A stretch of 40,841 nt of DNA from Alphaproteobacteria bacterium (GTDB lineage: Bacteria > Pseudomonadota > Alphaproteobacteria > Rhizobiales > Amorphaceae). This document shows positions 1-7,602 of the stretch, piece by piece. A program made the translations under genes and the position numbers. Within the stretch, counting starts at the first letter, position 1, and each line of letters opens with the position of its first letter. The stretch lies in the NCBI GenBank assembly GCA_030431335.1, contig JAUIJH010000029.1, positions 1 to 40,841 of the forward strand, given 5' to 3'. The notes beneath the pieces are model-generated. The model was not told where the DNA came from and ran no database searches. It saw only the letters and a list, made by a program, of their open reading frames with translations.

Positions 1-1
1 C

Positions 2-700
2 TTCGACACCGTGGTCGTCGAGGGTGCCGAGACGGCCGGCGACGCGTTCGAGATCAGCTCCAGCCCCAACGGCGTCTTCTTCGAGCGCACCAACCTCGGC
101 CGCTTCTCGCTCGACATCCGCAACAGCGAACTCCTGACCGTCGACGGCCTCGGCGGCGACGACACCATCGATGCGAGCGGCCTCGACGCCGGCAAGATCG
201 CGCTCGAGCTTTCCGGCGGCGACGGTGACGACTTCATCATCGGCAGCGCGGGAAACGACGTTCTCTTCGGCAACGCGGGCAACGACACGCTCGAAGGTGA
301 GAAGGGCGACGACACCATGAAAGGCGGCGCCGGCGACGACGTCATGGAGTGGGACAACGGCGACGGGACCGACCTGATGGACGGTGGCTCCGGTTTCGAC
401 ACCGTGGTCGTCGAGGGTGCCGAGACGGCGGGCGACGCGTTCGAGATCAGCTCCAGCCCCAATGGCGTGTTCTTCGAGCGCACCAACCTCGGCCGCTTCT
501 CGCTCGACATCCGCAACAGCGAGCTTCTCACCGTGGACGGCCTCGGCGGCGACGACACCATCGATGCAAGCGGTATCGATGCCGGCAAGATCGCGCTCGA
601 GCTCTCGGGCGGCGACGGCGACGACTTCATCATCGGCAGCGCCGGCGACGACGTCCTCTTCGGCGATGCGGGCGACGATACGCTCGAAGGCGGCGCGGGC
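2..700 (+). repeat. Tandem in-frame 393-bp (131-residue) duplication within the RTX gene
   Basis: The sequence beginning TTCGACACCGTGGTCGTCG at position 2 recurs at position 395, an exact offset of 393 bp. Similarity continues for about 300 bp from each start. Most differences are at third codon positions, and the first 80 or so residues of the two copies differ at about one position (Leu/Ile). After about position 693 the second copy leaves the pattern and enters the C-terminal tail. Confidence 0.9.
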
Positions 701-913
701 GACGACATCTTCACCGGCGGCGATGGCGCGGACGTGTTCAACTACGTCGGCGGCAATGACGTCATCACGGACTTCGAGGTCGGGATCGACAGTCTGCAAT
801 TCGTTGGCGAAAATTCCGTGACCGGCGTTATCCAGGAGGGTGACGATGTCCTTGTCGTCTTCGACGAAGGATCGCTGACGATCGAGAACCATCTGGTCGC
901 CGAGATATTATGA
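2..913 (+). CDS. RTX-type calcium-binding repeat protein, 3' part (5' end outside window)
   Basis: This is the C-terminal part of a large secreted RTX protein; the reading frame is open from the window edge to TGA at 911-913. Glycine/aspartate nonapeptides such as GDDFIIGSAGNDVLFG and GDDTLEGGAGDDIF are the classic calcium-binding beta-roll repeats. They alternate with a module of about 60 residues (VVVEGAETAGDAFEISSS... to ...TVDGLGGDDTIDASG) that occurs twice. The tail after the last repeat (GADVFNYVGGNDVITDFEVG, then a hydrophobic/acidic end) resembles the C-terminal signal of type I secreted RTX proteins and M10-type serralysin C-domains, so export through an ABC/MFP/TolC channel is likely. 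No T1SS gene lies in the window. The catalytic or adhesive N-terminal part is not visible, so the actual function cannot be named. Confidence 0.88.
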   Translation, partial: FDTVVVEGAETAGDAFEISSSPNGVFFERTNLGRFSLDIRNSELLTVDGLGGDDTIDASGLDAGKIALELSGGDGDDFIIGSAGNDVLFGNAGNDTLEGEKGDDTMKGGAGDDVMEWDNGDGTDLMDGGSGFDTVVVEGAETAGDAFEISSSPNGVFFERTNLGRFSLDIRNSELLTVDGLGGDDTIDASGIDAGKIALELSGGDGDDFIIGSAGDDVLFGDAGDDTLEGGAGDDIFTGGDGADVFNYVGGNDVITDFEVGIDSLQFVGENSVTGVIQEGDDVLVVFDEGSLTIENHLVAEIL

Positions 914-957
914 CGCTTCCGCCCGACTTGCGCGGAGCGCAGAGCCGTTGATGCCTT

Positions 958-1001
958 CATCTGCCGCGGACGTCTCGGTCGCGAGACGGCCGCGGCAGAT
1001 G
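958..1001. terminator. Long hairpin between convergent genes (probable bidirectional terminator)
   Basis: Outer arms CATCTGCCGCGG (958-969) and CCGCGGCAGATG (990-1001) are perfectly complementary over 12 bp. After a 2x2 internal mismatch, inner arms GTCTCG (972-977) and CGAGAC (982-987) pair across a 4-nt loop. It sits between the RTX stop (913) and the convergent protease stop (1031). There is no T-tract on either side, so it is a hairpin without the classical U-run. Confidence 0.6.
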
Positions 1002-1030
1002 CGTCACCGTCTCGTCCGCAGTCCGGCGAC

Positions 1031-2275
1031 TTACGGGCAATGCCCCGCGGCCCAAAGGATGCCGGCGCCGAAGACGTCGTCGCGCCCGGCATCGCCGACG
1101 TCCCGCGCATCGGCTTCAAGACGGCCGACGACCCCGGACGCACCTTTGGCGTCCACCAGCCGGGGGTCGGCCGCGAGGAGCGCCGTGACGTAGGGAACGG
1201 CCACCGAGGTGCCGCTCATGAAGCGCGTCCGTTCGCCCGCCTGCACCACGACGTCGACGCCGGGGGCCGCAAGGTCGACGTGCGGCCCCCGCACGGCGTT
1301 CTCGTAGACATGATCGTCGGCGTCGACGGCGGTCACGGCGACCGCCTCCTCGAACGCCGCCGGATAACGCGGGGCCGCGTCCGGCCCGTCGTTTCCAACG
1401 GCCGCGACAATGACGAGCCCGCGCGCGGCCGCGCTTTGAACGCCAAGGTCCAGAAGCTTGTTGTAGGGGCCCGCCAGGCTCACGTTTGCGACCCGAACCC
1501 CCTGGCTCACCAGCCAATCGAGCGCGCGCAACAAGCTGTCCACGCCGGCGGCGTCGGCCGGCGCGGTTTCGTCGCCCACCACGACGGCATTGAAAATTTC
1601 CGGCGCGATAAGACGGCCGCTGCCGGCGAGGAGTTCGGCCAGGCCGGTGCCATGATCCGTCGTGCCCTGCCGGACCGGATCGCGCCGGAAGTCCGCCGTT
1701 TCGATGTGCGCGCCCAGCGTCGCGGCGACGGCGGGGTCGATCGCCGTATCGATGAGCCCGATCCGCGTCTTCGCGGCGCAACCGCCGGACGGCCAGCCGA
1801 TCATCGCCTCGGCGTACTGGAAGCGCGCCAGCGCCTCTGAAGACCGAGGGAGGCTGTAGGCATGATTGACGCCGGCGGTCGCCCGCAAATCGAGTGCTTC
1901 GATTTCGGCGATGGCCGCCGCGCCAGTGCGGCCTTCCGGGATGCGCAGGACGAAGAGGACCTGGCCAAGCGACGCGAGCGCGGTGCGGTCGACGACCGCG
2001 TAGCCGAGCGCTTCGGCGCGCGCGATGACCGCGTCCGCGGCCGGGTCGTCCGGAACGAGCACGACGAGTTCGGAGGCGTCGACGACATTGGCCGCGTCCG
2101 CGACGATCCATTGTTTCGGCGGCAGCCGCAGCGCCGTTCGACCGAATGACGGCGCGATGTCCCTCTCCACGGCAGGCATGGGCTTGCGAGCCGGCAACGG
2201 TGAAGCGCCGTCCGCGAACGCCCCGCCCGCGCCGAGTACCGCGCACGCACAGGCAGCGAGAAGAGATCGCATCAT
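1031..2275 (-). CDS. Secreted S8 family (subtilisin-like) serine protease
   Basis: The protein is about 414 residues, starting at one of two adjacent ATGs (2275 or 2272). The N-terminus MMRSLLAACACAVLGAGGAFA is a typical Sec signal peptide ending near Ala. Counting from 2275, the subtilase triad is visible: Asp176 in IGLIDTAID, His208 in TTDHGTGLAELLAGSG and Ser357 in FMSGTSVAVP, with the oxyanion Asn295 in AAVGNDG. Between the signal peptide and the catalytic domain lies a region of about 100 residues (SELVVLVPDD... to ...VNHAYSL) with the strand-helix-strand-helix-strand rhythm of an I9-like propeptide. The gene is divergent from the anti-sigma/ECF sigma pair at 2446-3674, so it may be a periplasmic or secreted protease linked to that system. 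The upstream stretch 2276-2445 holds no other gene. Family call is firm; substrate unknown. Confidence 0.9.
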   Translation of the reverse strand: MMRSLLAACACAVLGAGGAFADGASPLPARKPMPAVERDIAPSFGRTALRLPPKQWIVADAANVVDASELVVLVPDDPAADAVIARAEALGYAVVDRTALASLGQVLFVLRIPEGRTGAAAIAEIEALDLRATAGVNHAYSLPRSSEALARFQYAEAMIGWPSGGCAAKTRIGLIDTAIDPAVAATLGAHIETADFRRDPVRQGTTDHGTGLAELLAGSGRLIAPEIFNAVVVGDETAPADAAGVDSLLRALDWLVSQGVRVANVSLAGPYNKLLDLGVQSAAARGLVIVAAVGNDGPDAAPRYPAAFEEAVAVTAVDADDHVYENAVRGPHVDLAAPGVDVVVQAGERTRFMSGTSVAVPYVTALLAADPRLVDAKGASGVVGRLEADARDVGDAGRDDVFGAGILWAAGHCP

Positions 2276-2445
2276 TCGAATCCAAGTGGCCAGGAGCTGT
2301 CGTCGCACTATAGCGCGAATGTGGCATTGCAATGCCCTCGCAGCACAGGGTTGCGCGCCGGCTGCCGATGGACAAAGTATTTTTGAACCCTCAACGATCG
2401 AAACGCGACTTGTGATCGACAGGCTGCTCCCGCAGGAGGTGGGTC

Positions 2446-3081
2446 ATGGTCAGTGAACAGGACGACCGAGGCGAGGAGATCCTCGACCTCCTCCACGGCC
2501 GCCTTTCGGACGAAGAGGCCGCCCGCCTTTCCGAGGCCATCGCGGCCGATCCCATGCTCGAGGCCGAACATCGGCTGATCGCGGCCCTGGGCGAGACGGA
2601 CACCGCACGGCACGCGTTTCCGGGCGAACTCGGGTTTGCCCGCCTGTCGAAGGCCATCGACCGGGAAACGCAACGCGGCCGCGAGCCGGTGCGGGTCTGG
2701 CGGCGCGCGATTCCTGCGTGGCAGGCCGTGGCCGGCATCGTCTTCGCGATCTTCGCCTGGCAGCTCGTCGCCACCTCGTTGCTCGTCGATCGCAGCGAGC
2801 CGCCGCAGCGTTACACCACGGCGACGGGACCGGCCGGGCCTCGCGATGGCGGCGCACGCGCGCGCGTCGCATTCGTGCCCGAGGCGAGCGAAGCATCCGT
2901 CCGCGCGCTGCTCCGAGAGGCCGGGGCACGCATCGTCGACGGCCCCAACGCTCTCGGTTTTTACGTCCTCGCCTTCGATGACACGGACGCGCGCGACGCG
3001 GCCCTCCGGCATTTCGCCGACGCCCGCGAGACCGTCGCACTCATCGAGGTGGAGGACAAAGCTGACGCTGAGATCAAGTGA
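2446..3081 (+). CDS. Single-pass membrane anti-sigma factor-like protein
   Basis: The protein has 211 residues. A strong AGGAGGT ribosome site ends 5 nt before the ATG. Residues 1-85 are charged and helical (EEILDLLHGRLSDEEAARLSEAI), as in the cytoplasmic sigma-binding region of anti-sigma factors. Residues about 90-113 (IPAWQAVAGIVFAIFAWQLV) form one membrane segment. Residues about 138-202 form a small periplasmic domain (RVAFVPEASEASVRALLREA, then GARIVDGPNALGFYVLAFDD). That domain has the strand-helix-strand-helix-strand layout of an I9-like or ferredoxin-like fold. I see no zinc-binding HxxxCxxC motif. The ECF sigma gene follows after 53 bp in the same direction and the subtilase is divergent. 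The anti-sigma role is inferred from context and topology, not from a diagnostic motif. Confidence 0.7.
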   Translation: MVSEQDDRGEEILDLLHGRLSDEEAARLSEAIAADPMLEAEHRLIAALGETDTARHAFPGELGFARLSKAIDRETQRGREPVRVWRRAIPAWQAVAGIVFAIFAWQLVATSLLVDRSEPPQRYTTATGPAGPRDGGARARVAFVPEASEASVRALLREAGARIVDGPNALGFYVLAFDDTDARDAALRHFADARETVALIEVEDKADAEIK

Positions 3082-3134
3082 GCTGGTTCGCGGCCTGACA
3101 ACTGCAATCAAGATCGAAATCTGCATGCCATACT

Positions 3135-3674
3135 ATGTCTCCGCCGGATGACTTGACGTTCCTTCTCGGCCGCGTGGCAGCGGGCGACAAGCGTGCGATG
3201 CGGGCGATCTACATGTCGCTCGGGCCGCAGCTGCATGCGTTCATCCAGACGAGGGTGAAGGATGCCCACGAAGCCGCCGACGTGCTGCAGGAAACGATGC
3301 TCGCGGTGTGGCAGCAAGCCGACCGCTTCGAGGGCCGTTCGACGCCGCGCACGTGGATCTTCGGCATCGCCAGGAACAAGGCCAACGATCGCCTGAGACG
3401 GGCCGGCCTCCCGCTCGCCGAGCCGGACGAAAGCGTCCCCGACGAGACACCCGACGCGCAGGCTGCCATCATCGCCCTCGAACAGGGCGAAGCGCTGCGC
3501 CATTGCATCGAAATGCTCAAGCCGGTGCAGCGAGCAGCGGTTCACCTCGCCTATTTCCGAGATCTGAGCTGCGCGGAGATCGCCCAGATCGAGGGTTGCG
3601 CGGTGGGCACCGTAAAAACGCGCCTTCACCACGCGCGCTTGCTTCTCCTGCACTGCCTGTCACGCAGGAAATAG
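3135..3674 (+). CDS. ECF-family RNA polymerase sigma factor
   Basis: The protein has 179 residues, the usual ECF length, with only regions 2 and 4. Region 2 is seen in HEAADVLQETMLAVWQQADR followed by PRTWIFGIARNKANDRLRR, the -10-binding segment. Region 4 is the C-terminal helix-turn-helix, CAEIAQIEGCAVGTVKTRLH, which reads the -35. The ATG at 3135 has no obvious Shine-Dalgarno sequence. Translation may depend on the upstream anti-sigma-like gene (2446-3081), which would tie their levels together. Having the anti-sigma gene first and the sigma second is the less common order. The expected role is activating an envelope or extracytoplasmic response, perhaps including the neighbouring subtilase gene. 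Confidence 0.92.
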   Translation: MSPPDDLTFLLGRVAAGDKRAMRAIYMSLGPQLHAFIQTRVKDAHEAADVLQETMLAVWQQADRFEGRSTPRTWIFGIARNKANDRLRRAGLPLAEPDESVPDETPDAQAAIIALEQGEALRHCIEMLKPVQRAAVHLAYFRDLSCAEIAQIEGCAVGTVKTRLHHARLLLLHCLSRRK

Positions 3675-3720
3675 CCATGGGCTCGGCCCTGTCCGGACGT
3701 TCCCCCGGTTCGGCGGTGGG

Positions 3721-5076
3721 CTAGACTTGCGGACTGGGGCCGCTCCCCTGCGGCGCGTTCGTCGCCGGTGGGGGACAAGTGGCCACGTGCGGCGCGGCGG
3801 CGGCACGGATTGGACCGGTCCGGGCCGTTGCCGCCTGATCGGGCAAGCCTCTGATGCTGGCGCGGCGGCGCGCCATCCAGAAGGCCGCCTGCGCCAGCAC
3901 CCCGCTCGCCGTGAGCACGATCCCCGCCGACAGCGCAGGCTCGCCCCCCAATCCCACCAGCGACGTGCAGATCGCGCCGATGACCATCTGCGAGAAGCCG
4001 TACAGCCCGGAGGCGGATCCCACCGCGTTCGCGTTGAGGCTCATCGCCAGGGTCAAGGCGGCCGGGGAGGAGATGCCGGCACCGAAGGTGAAGATCATCA
4101 TCGGGAACACCGTCCCCGCCACCGTCAGCCGGTCCGTCAGCACCAGCACGAGGAACGCCACCGCCGCCGCCACGCTGATGAGATTGCCGAACACCAGCAT
4201 GCGCCCGGTGGGCAGGACGCGCACCAGGCGGCTGGTGGCGAGGCTGCCGAACCAGAAGCCCAGGATGTTGAGGGCGAGATAGGCCCCCACCGCCCCGGTC
4301 GACACGCCGAGGTCATGCACGAACACGAACGGCGCGACCGTGATGAAGGCGTAGAGCGAGGTGGTCGCGCAGCCGCCGCCGATGGCATAGCCGAGGAAGA
4401 CGGGCGAGCGGATGAGCCGGGCGTAGTCGCGCGCCACCTCGCCGGCGCTGCGCGCGCGCCCGCCGCCCGTTTCGGGCAGAAGCCGCAGGGCAAGGATGGC
4501 GTTGACGATGCCGAGGACGGTCATGGCGAGGAAGATCGAGCGCCAGCCGGTGACGTGGACGAGGCCGACGCCGATCAGCGGCGCGATGCCCGGACCGATC
4601 GCGACCATGAGGTTCATCAGCGCGAGGCGCCGCGTCGCCTCCCCTTCCGCCGAGCAGTCGCGCACGATGGCCCGGCCCAGCACCAACCCGGCGCAACCGC
4701 CGAGCGCCTGGAGGAGCCGCGCCGTCACCAGCGTTTCCACGTTGGGGGCAAGGTAGGCCAGGAGGCTGGCCGCAATATAGACGACAAGGCCGAACATCAG
4801 CACCGGCCGCCGCCCGAACCGGTCCGAGACCGGGCCATAGACCAGCTGGCCCACCGCAAGGCCGAGAATATAGAAGCTGATGGTCAGCGCCATCACGCCA
4901 CCTTCGGCGCCGAGGCTGGCCGCGGCGTCGGGCAAGGCGGGCACGAACACGTGCATCGCCATCGTGCCGGTGAAGGTGAGAAGGGCAAGCAGCCACAGCG
5001 GCGGGATCGCGACGCGCCGCGCGGATGGCACGGCAACGCCGGGCGATGCGGACAGATCCGTGACCGGCGGGCTCAT
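3721..5076 (-). CDS. MFS drug-resistance transporter, Bcr/CflA (DHA1) type
   Basis: The protein has 451 residues with about 12 hydrophobic segments starting near residue 28 (LWLLALLTFTGTMAMHVFVP). MFS motif A is present as GPVSDRFGRRPVL. The sequence RLLQALGGCAGLVLGRAIVRD is typical of the Bcr/CflA group of proton-driven drug exporters. The C-terminus has a proline/alanine-rich soluble tail of about 40 residues. The gene overlaps the upstream marR gene by the 4-nt ATGA (5073-5076), so the two are translationally coupled. By context it is an efflux pump induced when the MarR protein binds a toxic ligand, possibly an aromatic acid. Substrate is not deducible. Confidence 0.9.
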   Translation of the reverse strand: MSPPVTDLSASPGVAVPSARRVAIPPLWLLALLTFTGTMAMHVFVPALPDAAASLGAEGGVMALTISFYILGLAVGQLVYGPVSDRFGRRPVLMFGLVVYIAASLLAYLAPNVETLVTARLLQALGGCAGLVLGRAIVRDCSAEGEATRRLALMNLMVAIGPGIAPLIGVGLVHVTGWRSIFLAMTVLGIVNAILALRLLPETGGGRARSAGEVARDYARLIRSPVFLGYAIGGGCATTSLYAFITVAPFVFVHDLGVSTGAVGAYLALNILGFWFGSLATSRLVRVLPTGRMLVFGNLISVAAAVAFLVLVLTDRLTVAGTVFPMMIFTFGAGISSPAALTLAMSLNANAVGSASGLYGFSQMVIGAICTSLVGLGGEPALSAGIVLTASGVLAQAAFWMARRRASIRGLPDQAATARTGPIRAAAAPHVATCPPPATNAPQGSGPSPQV

Positions 5077-5534
5077 TCAGGCGTCGCCTCGGCCGCGTTG
5101 AGGTCGGCCAGGGTGTCGCAAATCGCCGACAGGGCCCGGTTCGCGTCGGCGATTTCCCGTTGCGACAGCGGCGCGAGCACCGCCTCGCGCACGTCCCGCG
5201 CGACGGCCTCGACCTCGGCGACGCGGCGGCGTCCCTCCTCGGTCAGCACGATGGTCTTGGCGCGCCGGTCGCCCTCATGCTCGCGCCGTTCCACCAGGCC
5301 GGCCGCCTCGAGGCCGGACAGGATGCGCACCACCGAGGAGCTGTCGAGTTCCAGCGCGGCGGCCAGGTCCTTCTGGCGCATCGGCACGGCAGAGCGGGAC
5401 AGGCGCAACAGGGGCAGCCAGGTCGCCTCGGTCAGCGCGTAGGCGCTGAGGCGCGTGTTGACGACCCGGCGCCACTGCCGCGCCGCAAGCGCAATCCGAG
5501 TGCCGAGCAGGGTGCGCTCGTCAACATCGGCCAT
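5073..5534 (-). CDS. MarR family transcriptional regulator
   Basis: The protein has 153 residues, the normal MarR length. The winged helix-turn-helix is clear: MRQKDLAAALELDSSSVVRI is the recognition part and EHEGDRRAKTIVLTEEG the wing. It is first in a two-gene operon with the MFS exporter, whose start overlaps its stop. A GGAG ribosome site lies just upstream of the ATG at 5534, and the palindromic operator at 5547-5587 lies immediately before it. It most likely represses itself and the pump and is released by a phenolic or carboxylate ligand, as is usual for MarR proteins; the ligand itself is unknown. Confidence 0.92.
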   Translation of the reverse strand: MADVDERTLLGTRIALAARQWRRVVNTRLSAYALTEATWLPLLRLSRSAVPMRQKDLAAALELDSSSVVRILSGLEAAGLVERREHEGDRRAKTIVLTEEGRRRVAEVEAVARDVREAVLAPLSQREIADANRALSAICDTLADLNAAEATPE

Positions 5535-5546
5535 GAATTGGCTCCA

Positions 5547-5587
5547 GGATTAGATGACAGATCAACAGATGACATGCCATCTAATCC
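5547..5587. promoter_or_regulatory. Composite palindromic operator upstream of marR
   Basis: GGATTAGATG (5547-5556) and CATCTAATCC (5578-5587) form a perfect 10-bp inverted repeat with 21 bp between. Inside it the octamer AGATGACA occurs twice (5552-5559 and 5567-5574). The 16-bp near-palindrome AGATGACATGCCATCT (5567-5582) shares its right arm. The element sits 13 to 53 bp upstream of the marR start, where a repressor would block transcription. Confidence 0.7.
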
Positions 5588-5638
5588 GCGAACCACCCCG
5601 TGGGCAAGCCTCCCGTGTGCCGGCGCGGCACCCGGCCG

Positions 5639-5659
5639 CGCCCCGGCGGCGCCGGGGCG
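5639..5659 (-). terminator. GC-rich hairpin just after the TAXI permease gene
   Basis: CGCCCCGGC (5639-5647) and GCCGGGGCG (5651-5659) form a perfect 9-bp stem with a 3-nt loop. It begins 1 nt past the permease stop in the direction of transcription and would separate that operon from marR. No U-tract follows. Confidence 0.5.
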
Positions 5660-5660
5660 G

Positions 5661-7601
5661 CTAGCCCGGATGCCCGGGGGCGGCTGTGCGGCGCAGCGGG
5701 CCTTGCGACAGGAAGCAGCCCGCGAGGATCGCGAGGCCGGCCACATCGGTCCAGATCGCGTTGGCGAAGAGCCCCGCCGGCATCAGCGTGAGAATGCCGC
5801 CCACCACCAGCGAGAGCCGCAGCAAAGGCCCTGCCGACACGCGCAGGTAGCCGACGAGACCGGCCGTCACCGCAAAGATGCCGATGACCGCCGAGGTGAG
5901 CGCCCAGACGACCTGGATCGTGCCGCCTTCGAGGATCAGCGCCGGTGCGAACAGGAACAGGAACGGCACGATATAGGCCGGCCAGGCCAGCTTCATCGCC
6001 TCGACGCTGGTGTCCCAGGCGCTCGCGTCGGCGATCTTGGCCGCCGCGAAGGAAGCCAGCGCCACCGGCGGCGTGACCATCGACATCAGCCCGAAATAGA
6101 ACACGAAAAGGTGCGCCGCCATCGGCTGGATGCCCACCTCGATGAGGGCCGGGGCCACCAGCGTCGCGAGCAGGATATAGACGCCGACGGTGGGCATCCC
6201 CATGCCGAGCACGACGGAGATGAGCGCCGTGATGACCGCCAGGACGAAGACGCTGTTCCCGCTCGCGGCGATGATGTGCATGGTGAGGTTGAAGGCGAGC
6301 CCCGTCATGTTGAGGACGCCGATGATGATGCCCGCCGCCGCGCACACGATGATGAGATCGAGCGCCGTCGCGCCCGCCCGCCCGACCAGGCCAAAGATCT
6401 GCCACAGGCGGATGCGCTTGCCCCGGTAGCCGAACACGAGGCTGCCGGCGAGGAGCACGAGGATGGAGAAAACGGCCGATCGCTCGGGCCGCATGTGCAT
6501 GGCGAACAGCGTGTAGAACAGCACCGCGAACGGCACCACGAAGTGCCAGCCGGAGGCCAGCGTCGCCCGCACGCGCGGGATCTCGGTCCGGTCGACCGGG
6601 GGGATGGCGCGCTTGGCGGCCCGAAGGTCGACGTTGATGAAGACCGCGAGGTAGTAGAGGAGCGCCGAGGGCAGCGCCGCCAGCATCACGTCGGCATAGT
6701 CGACCCGCAGATAGTCGGCCATGATGAAGGCGGCGGCGCCCATCACCGGCGGCACGAGCTGACCGCCCGTCGAGGCGACCGCCTCCACCGCGCCGGCGTA
6801 GGACGCGGGAAAGCCGGAGCGCCTCATCATCGGGATGGTGACGACGCCGGTGCCGACGACGTTGCCCACCGCGCTGCCCGAGATCGAGCCGAACAGCGCC
6901 GATGCGCTGACCGCGACCTTGGCCGGGCCGCCACGGAAGCGAGCCATGCCGGCCATCGCGAGGTCGTTGAAGAAGTCGCCCGCGCCACAGGCCGACAGGA
7001 GCTGGCCGAACAGCAGGTAGGGAACGACGATGACCACGGCCACCTCCAGCGCGGTGCCGAAGATGCCGTTCGGATCGATGGTGAGGTAGACGAGGAGCTC
7101 GGCGGGCGTCGCCTCCCGGCTCTGGAACTCGCCCGGCGCCAGATGGCCGAACAGGCCGTAGGCGAGGAAGATGGCGACCACGACGACGATGCCGAGGCCC
7201 GCCGACCGCTTGAGATTGAGCAGCAGCCCGACGAACAGCACCGCGCACAGCGCGATCAGCCAGCCCGGCAGGTACGGCGCTTCCATCGAGGTGTCGACGT
7301 AGGTCACCGCGATATAGCCGCCGACGCCCAGCACCGCCGCCGCGCAGGCGAAGTTGCCAAGGCGCAGCGACGCGGACGCGGTCGTCCGCGCCATCGCCAG
7401 GAAACCGGCGACAAGCGCGAGCGAGAACGAGGCGACCAGCACCTGGGTGTTGTAGATCGAGACCCCGAGCCGGCGCTGCAGGTCGGCCGCATAAGCCACC
7501 GACAGCGCAACGATGAGGAAACCGACCAGATTTTCCAGCGCCAGGATCGAGCGCTGCGCCCGGCTCAGTGCCGGGCGCTCGTCCACTGCCGTGTCGGCCA
7601 T
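5661..7601 (-). CDS. TRAP transporter fused permease (DctQM-type, TAXI family)
   Basis: The protein has 646 residues with many membrane segments. The first part (residues about 20-200) corresponds to the small DctQ-like membrane subunit fused to the large DctM-like subunit. Typical DctM segments are visible: ASALFGSISGSAVGNVVGTG, TGGQLVPPVMGAAAFIMADY and VLGMGMPTVGVYILLATLVA. The last includes the GMGMPT motif seen in TAXI-type fused permeases. It starts 1 nt after the stop of the TAXI solute-binding protein gene, so the two are coupled. It should carry out Na+- or H+-driven import of an organic acid bound by that periplasmic protein. Context (class II aldolase, LysR, aromatic operon) suggests an aromatic or hydroxy acid, but this is inference. 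Confidence 0.93.
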   Translation of the reverse strand: MADTAVDERPALSRAQRSILALENLVGFLIVALSVAYAADLQRRLGVSIYNTQVLVASFSLALVAGFLAMARTTASASLRLGNFACAAAVLGVGGYIAVTYVDTSMEAPYLPGWLIALCAVLFVGLLLNLKRSAGLGIVVVVAIFLAYGLFGHLAPGEFQSREATPAELLVYLTIDPNGIFGTALEVAVVIVVPYLLFGQLLSACGAGDFFNDLAMAGMARFRGGPAKVAVSASALFGSISGSAVGNVVGTGVVTIPMMRRSGFPASYAGAVEAVASTGGQLVPPVMGAAAFIMADYLRVDYADVMLAALPSALLYYLAVFINVDLRAAKRAIPPVDRTEIPRVRATLASGWHFVVPFAVLFYTLFAMHMRPERSAVFSILVLLAGSLVFGYRGKRIRLWQIFGLVGRAGATALDLIIVCAAAGIIIGVLNMTGLAFNLTMHIIAASGNSVFVLAVITALISVVLGMGMPTVGVYILLATLVAPALIEVGIQPMAAHLFVFYFGLMSMVTPPVALASFAAAKIADASAWDTSVEAMKLAWPAYIVPFLFLFAPALILEGGTIQVVWALTSAVIGIFAVTAGLVGYLRVSAGPLLRLSLVVGGILTLMPAGLFANAIWTDVAGLAILAGCFLSQGPLRRTAAPGHPG

Positions 7602-7602
7602 G

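Noticed and set aside
2384-2415. TGAACC followed by a weak match to an ECF-type -10 upstream of the anti-sigma gene
   Set aside because: Only the -35 half resembles an ECF promoter; no CGTT/GTC-like -10 sits at the correct spacing, so I do not call a promoter.
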